Shown here one piece after another: positions 34,591 to 43,829 of a DNA stretch of 64,000 nucleotides. The position numbers and the translations under genes are program-made. The stretch is taken from positions 1 through 64,000 of the forward strand of contig NZ_JAAXKZ010000012.1 in the NCBI RefSeq assembly GCF_012911875.1, given 5' to 3'. Source of the stretch: Pseudonocardia bannensis. GTDB taxonomy: Bacteria; Actinomycetota; Actinomycetes; Mycobacteriales; Pseudonocardiaceae. Position 1 is the stretch's first letter. Every line of letters begins with the position of its first letter. The notes beneath the pieces are model-generated. The model searched no databases, had not been told where the DNA came from, and saw only the letters and a list, made by a program, of their open reading frames with translations.

Positions 34591-35889
34591 TCAGCTGGCG
34601 GCGGGGAGCGACGAGATCCGCAGATCGGCCGCGGGGAACGGCGGGCGATCGTCGAGGCGCAGCGAGAGCTTCCCGGCCGCCCGCCAGGCACGGGCGGTGA
34701 GGTCCCGGTCGGCGTCGGTGACGAGGTTGCCCATGACCCGCAGGGCCACGGTCATGAGTCCCCGCGAGCGCATGCCGACCGGCCCGGCCAGCGGGAGCAG
34801 GCGCGGGAGGGTGAGCAGCCCGGCGAGCCGGCGCGCGATCGAGAACGCCTGGCCGTAGTGGGTGCGCAGGGTGGCCGGCCACGCGACGGAAAGGTCCCGT
34901 TCCTGCGCGATCAGCTCGGCCACCGTGCGGCCGGTCTCCAGCCCGTAGTCGATGCCCTCACCATTGAGCGGGTTCACGCAGCCGGCGGCGTCGCCGATGA
35001 GCGCCCAGTTGACGCCGGCGACACCGGACACCGCGCCCCCCATCGGCAGCAGCGCCGACGCGTGGGCCCGGACCGGGCCGTCGAGCTGCCAGTCGTCGCG
35101 GCGGGCATCGGCGTAGTGCTCGATCAGCCCGCGCAGCCGGACACCGGCCGGTCGCCTGTCGGTGGCGAGGGTGCCCACGCCGATGTTGACCTCGCCGTTG
35201 TTCAGCGGGAACACCCAGCCGTAACCGGCGAGCACCTCGTCCTCGGTGCCGCGCAGTTCCAGGTGCGACGAGATCCACTGGTCGTCGCTGCGGCCGGACC
35301 GGATGTAACCGCGGGCCGCGACGCCGAACGCGGTGTCCCGGTGCCATTCGCGGCCGAGCACCCGACCGAGCGTGGACCGGGCGCCGTCCGCAACGACCAG
35401 GCGCGAGCACCGGACGGTGGTGGTCGTGTCGTCGGCGAGCCGGAACACCACACCGGCGACCCGCTCACCGTCCCGCACGACATCGACGGCACGGGCACCC
35501 TCGAACGGGACGGCACCGGACTCCAGCGCCGCCTCGCGGATGCGCGCGTCGAGTTCCAGGCGGGGGACGGCACCACCGTTGGCGGGCAGCGAACCCCCCG
35601 GCCAGGGCAGCTGCAACTCCTGCCCGAAGCCGGCCGCCCGCAGGCCCCGGTTCGTCCCCTGCGACCGGACCCAGTCGCCCAGCCCGAGCCGGTTGAGCTC
35701 GGCGATCGCGCGGGGGGTGAGGCCATCGCCGCAGGCCTTGTCGCGGGGGAACGTGGCGGCGTCGGCCAGCAGGACGTCGAGCCCGCTGCGGGCCGCCCAT
35801 GCCGCCGCGGCCGACCCGGCCGGCCCCGCGCCCACGACGAGGACGTCGGTCGAGTCGGGGACGGCGGCGGAGACTGCTTCGGGGGCCAT
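34591..35889 (-). CDS. geranylgeranyl reductase family FAD oxidoreductase (MenJ-like)
   Basis: A 432-aa flavoprotein: GxGxxG as VVGAGPAGSAAAAWAARSG, the PxxYxW-type region PWPGGSLPANG, a VVADGARSTLGR motif and GDAAGCVNPLNGEGIDYGLETG. The order and length match the mycobacterial menaquinone beta-isoprene reductase (Rv0561c, MenJ), which saturates one isoprene unit of menaquinone. It would modify the respiratory quinone. It is isolated here from other men genes and is convergent with the alpha/beta hydrolase. Confidence 0.8.
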   Translation of the reverse strand: MAPEAVSAAVPDSTDVLVVGAGPAGSAAAAWAARSGLDVLLADAATFPRDKACGDGLTPRAIAELNRLGLGDWVRSQGTNRGLRAAGFGQELQLPWPGGSLPANGGAVPRLELDARIREAALESGAVPFEGARAVDVVRDGERVAGVVFRLADDTTTTVRCSRLVVADGARSTLGRVLGREWHRDTAFGVAARGYIRSGRSDDQWISSHLELRGTEDEVLAGYGWVFPLNNGEVNIGVGTLATDRRPAGVRLRGLIEHYADARRDDWQLDGPVRAHASALLPMGGAVSGVAGVNWALIGDAAGCVNPLNGEGIDYGLETGRTVAELIAQERDLSVAWPATLRTHYGQAFSIARRLAGLLTLPRLLPLAGPVGMRSRGLMTVALRVMGNLVTDADRDLTARAWRAAGKLSLRLDDRPPFPAADLRISSLPAAS

Positions 35890-36541
35890 ATCACCATTGT
35901 CCCAACTGCGTCGGGCGCCGGCCTGTTGACCTCGCCGTCGTCACGCGGCGAAGGTGAGCGGTTCGACGGCCGAGTCGAGCGACAGGCCGAAGAACCCGAT
36001 CTTCACCACGATCGCGACCGCACTCGCCGCGAACGGAGCCACCCTCGGAAGACGTCGTCCCCGAAATCGTTCCGGACGCGACCGGTCGGGCCGGTGCACA
36101 GGCGCGGTGAAACGATCCCCGCTCGACCGATCCGCAGCGCGGCGCGATGATCGGGCGAACTGGAGCCCGGCATCACCGGGCTCCAGCCGTGCCCGGCCGA
36201 CCCCACGGTCGGCCTGCGACCGGGGAGCGGACGAGCAACCCGCACGGCGCGCTGCTGACAGCCACGCCGTGCGAGGCCAATGCAGGTACCCGATAGGCGC
36301 GGCGCGACACCCGCCGACGCCGGTCCACGGCTCTCGGAGCCCCCGAGTGCCTCGGAGATCTCGGCGGAGCGGCTCGTCGAGGCGCCGGTAACGGACAGGT
36401 CGGCAAGGGCCACCGGAATGGGTCCCGCATCCCGGCCTGAGGGGACCAATGGCGGTATCAACTGGTTCGACCTGCGCGGCACGGTGGATGGAACGGGCGT
36501 GGCGTTGTGGCCGGGGTCCCCGACAGTGCTGGACGGCTTCG
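35890..36541. other. 652-bp intergenic region with a strong hairpin
   Basis: No convincing gene is seen between the divergent MenJ-like and nitroreductase genes. CTGGAGCCCGG (36160-36170) and CCGGGCTCCAG (36176-36186) form a perfect 11-bp stem with loop CATCA. Closer to the nitroreductase there are weak DosR-like half-palindromes (GGGCCACCGGAATG at 36408-36421; GGGTCCCGCATCCC at 36420-36433). The nitroreductase's promoter should lie here. Confidence 0.45.
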
Positions 36542-37549
36542 ATGAGTGAGATCCCCAGTGCGCTGGGCCTACCCGCCGAGCAGGTCGCCGCCCTGCTCCA
36601 GGCCGCCGGCCGGGCTCCGTCGCTGCACAATGCCCAGCCGTGGCGTTTCCGATTGACGCCGCAGGCGATCGAGCTGCACGCAGATCCCGCCCGACGCCTG
36701 CCACGGGCTGATCCGCAGGACCGCGAACTGCGGCTCGGCTGTGGTGCGGCCCTGTTCAACCTGCGCACGGCGCTGCTCGGCCTCGGTGTGCAACCGGTTG
36801 TGACCCTACTTCCGGACCCCGACCGGCCGGAGTTGCTGGCCAACGTGGGACACGGTGGGCAGCACCCGCGCACACCGGAGATCGATCGGCTACGTGCCGC
36901 GATACCGCGGCGACACACCAATCGACGTCCCTTCACCGACACCCCGCTCATCCAGCCCGAACAGCACGCCCTGTGCCGTGCTGCGCTGGACGAAGGCGCC
37001 TGGCTGCACATCGTGGACGATCTGGTGCAGCGCGCCCGATTGAGCCGGCTGGCAGCGCGAGCCCACGACGTCCAGATGGCTGACCCGGCGTTCCGCGCCG
37101 AACTCGCCGCCTGGACCGGCGACGCGAATGACCGTTCCGATGGTGTCCCGGTCTCGGCCGGCGGCCCGTTGCCGGAGCTCCAGGACAAGTGGGTGCTGCG
37201 CGACTTCACCGGCGGTCAGGGCCGGCCCCGGGTCGCGGGCAAGGACTTCGAGGCCGAGCCCCTCATCGCCGTGCTGGGCGCGCACCTGAGTGGACCCAGC
37301 GCCGAGATCCAGGCCGGGCAGGCCCTGCAGCGGGTACTGCTCACCGCCACCGTGCACGGACTGTCCGTGTCCTTCCTGTCCCAGCTCGTGGAGGTGCCCG
37401 ACATTCGGCAGCAGATGCAGCGAATGATCAGCGCAACCAGGCCACCGCAGATCGTGCTGCGCGTCGGGCACGGCTGGCCGGTGGCAGGACTCACCCCACG
37501 TCGCCCCGTCGAGGACCTCGTGCTCGCCCAGAGCGCTCCCAGCCACTGA
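36542..37549 (+). CDS. Acg-type nitroreductase family protein (copy 1)
   Basis: A 335-aa member of the Acg/Rv2032 nitroreductase-like family: N-terminal RAPSLHNAQPWRFR, LRLGCGAALFNLR, RRHTNRRPF and a C-terminal IVLRVGHG. In Mycobacterium tuberculosis these proteins belong to the DosR dormancy regulon and Acg binds FMN but lacks ordinary nitroreductase activity. ATG 36542 is chosen because the family motif begins about 25 residues later; the Shine-Dalgarno site is weak. A second copy lies at 60470. Confidence 0.82.
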   Translation: MSEIPSALGLPAEQVAALLQAAGRAPSLHNAQPWRFRLTPQAIELHADPARRLPRADPQDRELRLGCGAALFNLRTALLGLGVQPVVTLLPDPDRPELLANVGHGGQHPRTPEIDRLRAAIPRRHTNRRPFTDTPLIQPEQHALCRAALDEGAWLHIVDDLVQRARLSRLAARAHDVQMADPAFRAELAAWTGDANDRSDGVPVSAGGPLPELQDKWVLRDFTGGQGRPRVAGKDFEAEPLIAVLGAHLSGPSAEIQAGQALQRVLLTATVHGLSVSFLSQLVEVPDIRQQMQRMISATRPPQIVLRVGHGWPVAGLTPRRPVEDLVLAQSAPSH

Positions 37550-37631
37550 CGAGGACCGCAGACGGACCTTCTCATCGCTGCAGACCACTGACGGCGCCCA
37601 TCGGGCCTCCCCGACCTCCACGACCCCGACG

Positions 37632-39107
37632 TCATGTCAGCTCGATCAGTCGTGCACCTGTGATCGTCTGCTCGGCACCATCGGCGGTGAAGGCCAGCCG
37701 GTACGAGGCGTCGGCCAGAGATGTTCGCAGCCGGGCTCGTGCGCGACCGGCGCGCCACACCATGGTCAGCTCTCCGGCCGGGGTGTCGAGCAGCGTGAAC
37801 TCGCCGCCGAAGGCCGGGTGCGTGGTGCGGAGGCGGATCAGCCGGGTCAGCGCCCGGACCACCGGTCGCCGGAGAGCCTCGCCGACCTCGGCCTCGGTGT
37901 AGCTGCGGCGGTTGATCTCGCGCGCGTCCCCGGTACGGCCGGCGAGCCCGGGCTCGTTGTCGCCGGCGAGCAGGCCGACGTAGTAGATCTGCGGGATCCC
38001 GGGTGTGAACAGTTGCAACAGCCGGGCCAGCAGGTAGCGCCGGTCGTCCCGGCCGACGGCGTCGTACGCGGTGCAGCTCACCTGGTAGACGCCGCCCCCG
38101 CCGCCGCGCACCGTGCTCGCGCGGCTGGTGCCGCCGCTGTTCCGGGAGATCGTGGCCACCAGCGAGTCGAGCTGAGTGGCGGTCAGCAGGCCGCCGTCCG
38201 CGGTGTCCGGGCCGGGGCCCGCATCGATCATCCCGATGCCGTCGTGAGTGTCGAGCACGGTCACCGAATTGCCGGGCCGGCGGGTCAGCCAGTCGCGCAG
38301 GGGGCGGCTGTCGCCGGTGAAGACCGCGTGCAGGATCAGTGGCGCGAGCACGAAGTCGTAGACCCGGTCGACGCGCCCGGCGGCCTGAACCGTGTAGCGG
38401 TGGGGCGCGTGCACCTCGGCGAGCACCTCGAGGCCGAGCCGCCTGGCCTCGGCGGCGATGTCGACGATGAACTCGACGGTCTCGGGCGTCATGAAGCACG
38501 CGCTGCCCGCCGTCTTCACGGCGTAACCGACGGCGTCCAGCCGGACCATCGCGATCCCGCAGTCCGCGAGCTGCCGCAGCACCGCGGAGAGATACCGGCG
38601 GGCGACCGGATGATGCACGTCCAGGTCGATCTGATGGCTGGTGAAGGTGGTCCACGCCAGCCGCCTCCGCCCGCCGAGGACGGCCGGGGTGAAGGGCAGG
38701 CCCGGTCGCGGCCGGACGATGCGGACCAGGTCGGCCTCGGTCGCGCCGTGAGGGAAGACCCGGTCGTAGGTGAGGAACATGCCGGCGTACGGCGACTGCT
38801 CGCCATGCTCGACGACGTCCCGGAACTGCACGGACCGATCCGAGACGTGGTTGACGATGAGGTCGGCGACGACATCCCGCGACGCGGCGAGCCGCCGCAC
38901 GTCTTCCCAGCCGCCCAGCCGCGGGTCGACGGCCAGGTGATCGATCGGGTCGAAACCGGCGTCCGCGCCGTCATACGGGAGGTAGAAGGGCAGCACGTGC
39001 ACCCCGCCGAAGAGCCCGGCGAGCGGGCCGTCCAACAGTCGCGCGAGTCCGGGAAGTGATCCGCCGAGCCGGTCGGCGTAGGCGACGAGCTGGACCTGGT
39101 TCCGCAT
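37632..39107 (-). CDS. GH13_18 sucrose-phosphorylase-like glycosidase
   Basis: A 491-aa alpha-amylase-family enzyme of the sucrose/glucosylglycerate phosphorylase type. It opens with MRNQVQLVAYADRLGG and has DLIVNHVSD, the nucleophile Asp in MVRLDAVGY (D191), the acid/base Glu in VLAEVHAPHRY (E231) and THDGIG for the stabiliser. It would split an alpha-glucoside with phosphate, saving ATP. It follows the TIM-barrel isomerase by 21 bp in an operon that faces two dehydrogenase genes. The exact disaccharide cannot be named. Confidence 0.85.
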   Translation of the reverse strand: MRNQVQLVAYADRLGGSLPGLARLLDGPLAGLFGGVHVLPFYLPYDGADAGFDPIDHLAVDPRLGGWEDVRRLAASRDVVADLIVNHVSDRSVQFRDVVEHGEQSPYAGMFLTYDRVFPHGATEADLVRIVRPRPGLPFTPAVLGGRRRLAWTTFTSHQIDLDVHHPVARRYLSAVLRQLADCGIAMVRLDAVGYAVKTAGSACFMTPETVEFIVDIAAEARRLGLEVLAEVHAPHRYTVQAAGRVDRVYDFVLAPLILHAVFTGDSRPLRDWLTRRPGNSVTVLDTHDGIGMIDAGPGPDTADGGLLTATQLDSLVATISRNSGGTSRASTVRGGGGGVYQVSCTAYDAVGRDDRRYLLARLLQLFTPGIPQIYYVGLLAGDNEPGLAGRTGDAREINRRSYTEAEVGEALRRPVVRALTRLIRLRTTHPAFGGEFTLLDTPAGELTMVWRAGRARARLRTSLADASYRLAFTADGAEQTITGARLIELT

Positions 39108-39128
39108 GCTGCCCTGGACCGGCCCGGG

Positions 39129-39941
39129 CTACCGGAAGCGGGCGAGGAATCGGGCCGCGGCCGGCAGAGCGGTCTGCGGGTCGCCGCGCAGCTGGCACTC
39201 GAGCGCGAGCCAGCCGTCGTAGGAGATCTGGTGCAGCGCACCGAATGCGGCGGCGAAGTCCAGGTGACCGGTGCCGGGCTGGAGCCGGTTCGAGTCGTCG
39301 ACGTGTACGTGCGCGATCCGCGAGCCGACGGCGGTGATCGCCTTGGCCAGGTCGTCCTCCTCGATGTTCATGTGGAAGAGGTCCGCGCACACCCGGACGG
39401 AGTCGCAGCCGAGCTCCCGCTGCACCTCCTCTGCCAGGTCGGCCGCTTGCTCCAGCCGATTGATCATGTAGTCCTCGTACCGGTTGAGCGGTTCGAGGGC
39501 GAGCCAGACCCCCTCACTCGCGGCGTGCTCACCGAGCTCCGCCAGCGCCTCGAACAGCACCTTGTGGTCATCCGCGGCGCTGCGGGGCGGGGTGAACGGC
39601 GGCAGCCGCAGGCTGAACATCCCCCAACTGGCCGGGGTGAGCACTCCCTCGCCACCCAGCTCGGCGATCACGCTGATCTGCGAGCGCAGCTGGGCGACGG
39701 CATCGCGCCGCAACTCCGCGTCGAAGTGCCCGATGAAGTGATCCGTCTCCGGACATACCGTCCGCATCACCACGCCGGCGCGGACCGCCGCGCGCAGCTC
39801 CGGCAGGCGGCCGGCGAAGTGGCCGTCCCCGCGGGCGCGCAGTTCGATGCCGTCGAAACCGGCCTGGCGCGCGAAGTCGAACTTGGCCCGCAGGCCGTCG
39901 CCCGGCAGCAACTGCTCTTGGCACGAGAGCTTCATCCCCAT
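39129..39941 (-). CDS. sugar phosphate isomerase/epimerase-like TIM barrel
   Basis: A 270-aa AP_endonuc_2-fold protein (IolE/Hyi/xylose-isomerase-like): FDGIELRARG, WLALEPLNRYEDYM with the metal-binding Glu, VRVCADLFHMNIEE and IAHVHVDDSNR, then LALECQLRG. These residues bind one divalent metal in keto-sugar isomerases and epimerases. ATG 39941 is preferred for its GGGAGAAGG site; ATG 39935 is possible. It is the first gene of the minus-strand arm of the sugar divergon. Confidence 0.8.
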   Translation of the reverse strand: MGMKLSCQEQLLPGDGLRAKFDFARQAGFDGIELRARGDGHFAGRLPELRAAVRAGVVMRTVCPETDHFIGHFDAELRRDAVAQLRSQISVIAELGGEGVLTPASWGMFSLRLPPFTPPRSAADDHKVLFEALAELGEHAASEGVWLALEPLNRYEDYMINRLEQAADLAEEVQRELGCDSVRVCADLFHMNIEEDDLAKAITAVGSRIAHVHVDDSNRLQPGTGHLDFAAAFGALHQISYDGWLALECQLRGDPQTALPAAARFLARFR

Positions 39942-40029
39942 CGGACCTTCTCCCAGGTGGGACGATGTGCGTCGCGTCACCGGCCGCTCGTGGACTCGTG
40001 ATGAGCCTAGTTGCGGAAGGAGGGGCTCT

Positions 40030-41106
40030 GTGCCCCGAACGATGGTCCTGGACGGTCCGCGTCAGCTGCGGCTGTCCGAGCAGCCGTCCCGCCCGCTGCA
40101 ACCGGGCGAGGTGCGGCTGCGCGCCCGGTTGAGCGGGATCAGCCACGGCACCGAGCTGAGCCTCTACCGCGGAACCTCCGCGTTCACCGACAAGGTGTTC
40201 GGCCGCGGCCTGCGTGCCTTCGTCGTCCCGCCGGCCGGCAGTGCGTCCGCATATCCGGTGACGCTCGGTTACGAGATGGTCAACGAGGTCGCCGAGGTCG
40301 GCTCGGGAGTCACCGCCGTCGAGGTGGGCGACCTGGTGCACACCGGCACACCGCACCAGGAGGAGACGGTGCTCGACGTGGGCGCGTCGCTGCATGCCAC
40401 CTACCCGTTGGTGGTGCTGCCCACGGCCGAGCGGTTGGAACGAGCGCTGTTCGTCAGCCTCGCCGCCGTCGCGCTGCAGGCAGTCCACGACGCGGAGATC
40501 AAGCTCGGTGACGCGGTCAGCGTGCACGGGCTCGGTGCGATCGGCCTGCTGGCGATCCAGATGTGCCGGCTCGACGGCATCCAGAACGTTCTCGGCGTCG
40601 ACCCGGACCCGCACCGACGCAAACTCGCCGCGGGCTTCGGCGCCACCTACGTGCTCGATCCCGCGGACCCGCACCCGCTCGGCCTGCGGATCCGGGAGCT
40701 GAACGAGGGTCGAGGCGTGGACGTGGCGATCGAGGTGTCCGGGTCCGACCGGGGGCTGCAGGGTGCGCTGGCGGCCGCCGGGCTGGGTGGCACGGTCGTG
40801 GCGGCGGGTTTCTACCAGGGCGGCGCGGCGAACGTGCGGCTCGGCGAGGAGTTCCACCACAATCGGCTCTCGTTGATCGCGTCGGTCGGCGCGTGGGGGG
40901 CGCCGCACCGGCACGCGCCGCTGTGGGACCGGCGTCGGGTCCTGGACACCGCGACCCGGCTGCTCTACACCGACCGGGTCTCGGTCGACGGGATGCTCGA
41001 CCGAACGTTCCGGTTCGACGAGGCCCCCGCCGCGTACCGGTGGCTGGACGAGCATCCGCAGGGGGCGGTGAAGGTCGCCCTCGTGTACGGGGATCGGCCA
41101 GGATGA
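40030..41106 (+). CDS. MDR-family dehydrogenase lacking zinc ligands
   Basis: A 358-aa medium-chain dehydrogenase. The Rossmann motif is VSVHGLGAIGLLAIQ. At the catalytic-zinc sites Cys is replaced by Ser (SGISHGTEL) and the usual GHE is GYE, and the four-Cys structural zinc lobe is absent, so the enzyme probably works without zinc, as in other sugar-linked GISxGTE members. GTG 40030 follows GGAAGGAGGGG. It overlaps the Gfo/Idh gene by 4 nt (ATGA). Confidence 0.8.
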   Translation: MPRTMVLDGPRQLRLSEQPSRPLQPGEVRLRARLSGISHGTELSLYRGTSAFTDKVFGRGLRAFVVPPAGSASAYPVTLGYEMVNEVAEVGSGVTAVEVGDLVHTGTPHQEETVLDVGASLHATYPLVVLPTAERLERALFVSLAAVALQAVHDAEIKLGDAVSVHGLGAIGLLAIQMCRLDGIQNVLGVDPDPHRRKLAAGFGATYVLDPADPHPLGLRIRELNEGRGVDVAIEVSGSDRGLQGALAAAGLGGTVVAAGFYQGGAANVRLGEEFHHNRLSLIASVGAWGAPHRHAPLWDRRRVLDTATRLLYTDRVSVDGMLDRTFRFDEAPAAYRWLDEHPQGAVKVALVYGDRPG

Positions 41107-42155
41107 GCGGGGACGTGATCGGCGTCGGCCTGGTCGGCTACGGCACCTCCGGCGCGGACCTCCATGCCCCGCTGATCGGTGCCGAAGCACGGCTGCGGCT
41201 GCGGGCCGTCGTCTCCGGGAAGCCCGATCGGGTGCATCGTGACCTTCCGTCGGTCCCGGTCGTGCCGGAGGCAACCCGGCTACTGGACGACCCGACCGTC
41301 GAGCTGGTCGTCGTCGCCGCGCCGAACACCGTCCACCACGAGCTCGCCCGCACCGCGTTGCTGGCCGGTCGACACGTGGTCGTCGACAAGCCCTTCGTGG
41401 TCACCTCGGCCGAGGCGGACGATCTGATCGAGCTCGCGGAGCGGCAGGGCCGGCGCCTGAGCGTCTTCCACCAGCGGCGCTGGGACAGCGATTTCCTGAC
41501 CGTGAAGCGGTGCGTCCGCCGCGGCGTGCTCGGCCGGGTCAGCACGTACATCGCCCGCTACGACCGCTTCAGCCCGGACCCGATGGCGCACCGGTGGCAG
41601 GAACAGGACCAGCGCGGCGCCGGCCTCCTCTACGACCTGGGCCCGCATCTGATCGACCAGGCGGTGAGCCTCTTCGGCCTGCCCGAGACCGTGATAGCCG
41701 ATGTCCGCGCGCAACGCCCGGGCGCCGTCGTGGACGACTACTTCCACCTGGTGCTGGGCTACGGACAGCTGCGGGTGATCCTGCACGCCGGCTCGCTGGT
41801 GCGCGCCACCGGCCCCCGTTTCGAGGTCCACGGCGACGCGGGCTCGTTCGTCAAGCACGGTCTCGACGGCCAGATCGCGGCGCTCCTGGCCGGCGGACGA
41901 CCGGGTGACCCGGGCTGGGGAACAGAGGACGAGGACCGGTACGGAACGCTCACCACCGACGCCGGCGGGCTCCCGCTGGCCGGCCGGCTCGCCGGCGTTC
42001 CGGGGGCCTACGAGTCGTTCTACCGGGAGATGGCCGCCGCGATCCGTGGGGAGGGGCCGGTGCCGGTGCCCGCCGAGGAGGCCCGCGACACGATCAAGGT
42101 GATCGAGTGCGCCCTGCTGAGCAGCAAGGACGGGCGAGCGGTGGCGGTCCGGTGA
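41103..42155 (+). CDS. Gfo/Idh/MocA-family oxidoreductase
   Basis: A 350-aa NAD(P)-dependent sugar or inositol dehydrogenase: Rossmann GVGLVGYGTSGADLH, the VVDKPFV (EKP-type) motif with the catalytic Lys, and the C-terminal DLGPHLIDQAVSLFG with the active-site His. ATG 41103 overlaps the upstream stop. With the MDR, TIM-barrel and GH13_18 proteins it forms a four-gene divergent module, suggesting oxidation/epimerisation of a sugar linked to a phosphorolysed glucoside (inference). Confidence 0.85.
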   Translation: MSGDVIGVGLVGYGTSGADLHAPLIGAEARLRLRAVVSGKPDRVHRDLPSVPVVPEATRLLDDPTVELVVVAAPNTVHHELARTALLAGRHVVVDKPFVVTSAEADDLIELAERQGRRLSVFHQRRWDSDFLTVKRCVRRGVLGRVSTYIARYDRFSPDPMAHRWQEQDQRGAGLLYDLGPHLIDQAVSLFGLPETVIADVRAQRPGAVVDDYFHLVLGYGQLRVILHAGSLVRATGPRFEVHGDAGSFVKHGLDGQIAALLAGGRPGDPGWGTEDEDRYGTLTTDAGGLPLAGRLAGVPGAYESFYREMAAAIRGEGPVPVPAEEARDTIKVIECALLSSKDGRAVAVR

Positions 42156-42159
42156 CCCG

Positions 42160-42324
42160 GCCGCTCGCCGCCCGATCCGTGAGCCGGCCGAGCTGCTCGC
42201 CACGGCCCGACACGACTGGCAGGCACTCGCGCTACCCGAAGGCGGCCACATGGCCCCGCTGCTCCGGCCCGACCCGGTGAATCCGGTCGTCGTGGAGTTC
42301 CGGCAAGGCGGCCACCTCACCTGA
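42160..42324 (+). pseudogene. 3' remnant of an alpha/beta hydrolase gene
   Basis: The frame ending at TGA 42322-42324 reads ALPEGGHMAPLLRPDPVN then VVVEF, the usual C-terminal end of an alpha/beta hydrolase (GGH catalytic His, P-x-x-V-N helix). No nucleophile region is found upstream; the frame runs into the 3' end of the Gfo/Idh gene. It is judged a truncated relic of about 50 codons. Confidence 0.45.
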
Positions 42325-42425
42325 CGGGCCCCGCTGCTGACGTACGCACCTCCCGTCCGTCGGGGCACCGGGCGATGGGTGAGGCGAGTGCCGTGACCGC
42401 GGCACGCCCGCCGCCGGCCTGTCCG

Positions 42426-42911
42426 TCAGGTCGCCCCGACGCCGTCGGCTGCGCTGCGCAGCGCGGCGATGTCGAGCTTGCTCATCCCGAGCATCGCCTG
42501 CATCGCGCGCTGGGCCCGCGCCGGGTCCGGATCGGCGAACAGCTCCTCCATCCCCGTCGGTACGACCTGCCAGGACAGGCCGTACCTGTCCTTGAGCCAG
42601 CCGCACGGCCCTTCCTCCCCGCCCTCGGACAGCCGTTCCCAGTAGTAGTCGACCTCGTCCTGGGTATCGCAGTTGATCTGGAACGAGACAGCCTCGTCGA
42701 ACGTGAACTCGGGGCCGCCGTTGATTCCGACGAACCGCTGACCGTCCAACTCGAACTCCACGGTCATCACCGTGCCGGCCGGTCGCGGGCCGGCCTCTGT
42801 GTAGTGGCTGACGTTCACGATGCGCGAGTTCTGGAAGACGGAGATGTAGAAGTGCGCGGCATCCTCGGCCTCGGTGTCGAACCACAGGTTCGGGGTGATC
42901 TTCTGCTGCAT
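42426..42911 (-). CDS. PhnB-like VOC-superfamily protein
   Basis: A 161-aa glyoxalase-fold protein of the 3-dmu-9_3-mt/PhnB group (NLWFDTEAEDAAHFYISVF, GTVMTVEFELDGQRFVGINGGP, CGWLKDRYGLSWQVVPT). ATG 42911 follows GAGAGGACGC. The biochemical role of these widespread proteins is mostly unknown. It is encoded alone. Confidence 0.85.
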   Translation of the reverse strand: MQQKITPNLWFDTEAEDAAHFYISVFQNSRIVNVSHYTEAGPRPAGTVMTVEFELDGQRFVGINGGPEFTFDEAVSFQINCDTQDEVDYYWERLSEGGEEGPCGWLKDRYGLSWQVVPTGMEELFADPDPARAQRAMQAMLGMSKLDIAALRSAADGVGAT

Positions 42912-43132
42912 GGCGCTGCGTCCTCTCATACGGCGGGAACGGGCCCGCGACGGATGCTGCACCTGATGACTGTCACAAGGGGAGAAACTCATCGCTCTCT
43001 CACCGAACAGTGGCCCATGCGTCGCGGAACGGGGCTTGCGCCGCCCGCACGACCGAGTGTCAGGGCAGCGCGGTGCGACCCGATGCGGGCCGACACGTTC
43101 ACGGCGGGCGGCAGGGCCGTGATGATGTCGGC

Positions 43133-43522
43133 ATGGACCAGCGCATCAGTCTCCTCACCCTCGGTGTCGCCGACCTCGCCCGCGCCCGGGCGTTCTACGA
43201 GGCGCTCGGCTGGGGCGGCGCCCAGCAGCCCGACGAGGAGGTCTGCTTCTTCCAGGCCGGTGGGATGGTGTTCGGGCTGTGGACCGCGCTCGGTGGCCAC
43301 GGCGCGCCAGGCATCGAGCTCGCCCACAACGTCCGCTCGCCCGAGGAGGTCGGCGCGGTGCTCGCGGAGGCACAACGCGCCGGCGGGACGATCGTGCGTC
43401 CAGCGGCGCTCGCCGAGTGGGGAGGCACGTCCGGCGCGTTCGCCGATCCCGACGGCTACGTGTGGGAGGTCGCCCACAACCCCGGGTGGACGCTGAAGGA
43501 GGACGGATCCGTTCGCATCTGA
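43133..43522 (+). CDS. VOC-family (glyoxalase/bleomycin-resistance-like) protein
   Basis: A 129-aa protein with two beta-alpha-beta3 modules: ISLLTLGVADLARARAFYEAL, FFQAGGMVFGLW, ELAHNVRSPEEV and the end FADPDGYVWEVAHNPGW. ATG 43133 gives the family N-terminus, though only a weak Shine-Dalgarno site precedes it. It is divergent from the PhnB-like gene. The ligand is unknown. Confidence 0.83.
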   Translation: MDQRISLLTLGVADLARARAFYEALGWGGAQQPDEEVCFFQAGGMVFGLWTALGGHGAPGIELAHNVRSPEEVGAVLAEAQRAGGTIVRPAALAEWGGTSGAFADPDGYVWEVAHNPGWTLKEDGSVRI

Positions 43523-43644
43523 CCGAAGGGCGTCTCGCTCGCGACGATCCGCTTCGGCCGTAGCCCTCGACAGTCGCCGGGTCACCACCCGCCGCGGCCA
43601 GTGCGGCCCAGGCCATCGAACGCCGCCGGGCCGACGCCGACTGA

Positions 43645-43817
43645 TCACTCACGCCCCGGATGTGGTTGCGGGGCAGGGGCGGGCGCCGCGGCGCAGGGCG
43701 AGGATCGGGACGCCGGCCAGGCCCGGCAGCAGCCAGTAGCGCATGCGGCAGGTCGCGCCACAGCGGCAGATGGTGCCCGTTGTCGACGCAGAACGCCGCC
43801 TGGACCACGGCGACCAC
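43645..43817 (-). pseudogene. possible frameshifted membrane-protein remnant
   Basis: Downstream of DUF4396 the minus strand reads VAVVQAAFCVDNGHHLPLW then RDLPH in one frame, and from ATG at about 43743 reads MRYWLLPGLAGVPILALRRG in another. Joined they resemble the end of a small integral membrane protein broken by a frameshift. The family is not recognised. The rest of the 307-bp gap 43523-43829 shows nothing else. Confidence 0.3.
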
Positions 43818-43829
43818 CCCCCGGTCGGG

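Noticed and set aside
36408-36454. DosR-like boxes upstream of the first Acg gene
   Set aside because: GGGCCACCGGAATG, GGGTCCCGCATCCC and GGGACCAATGGCGG each break at least one arm; too weak to list as sites on their own.
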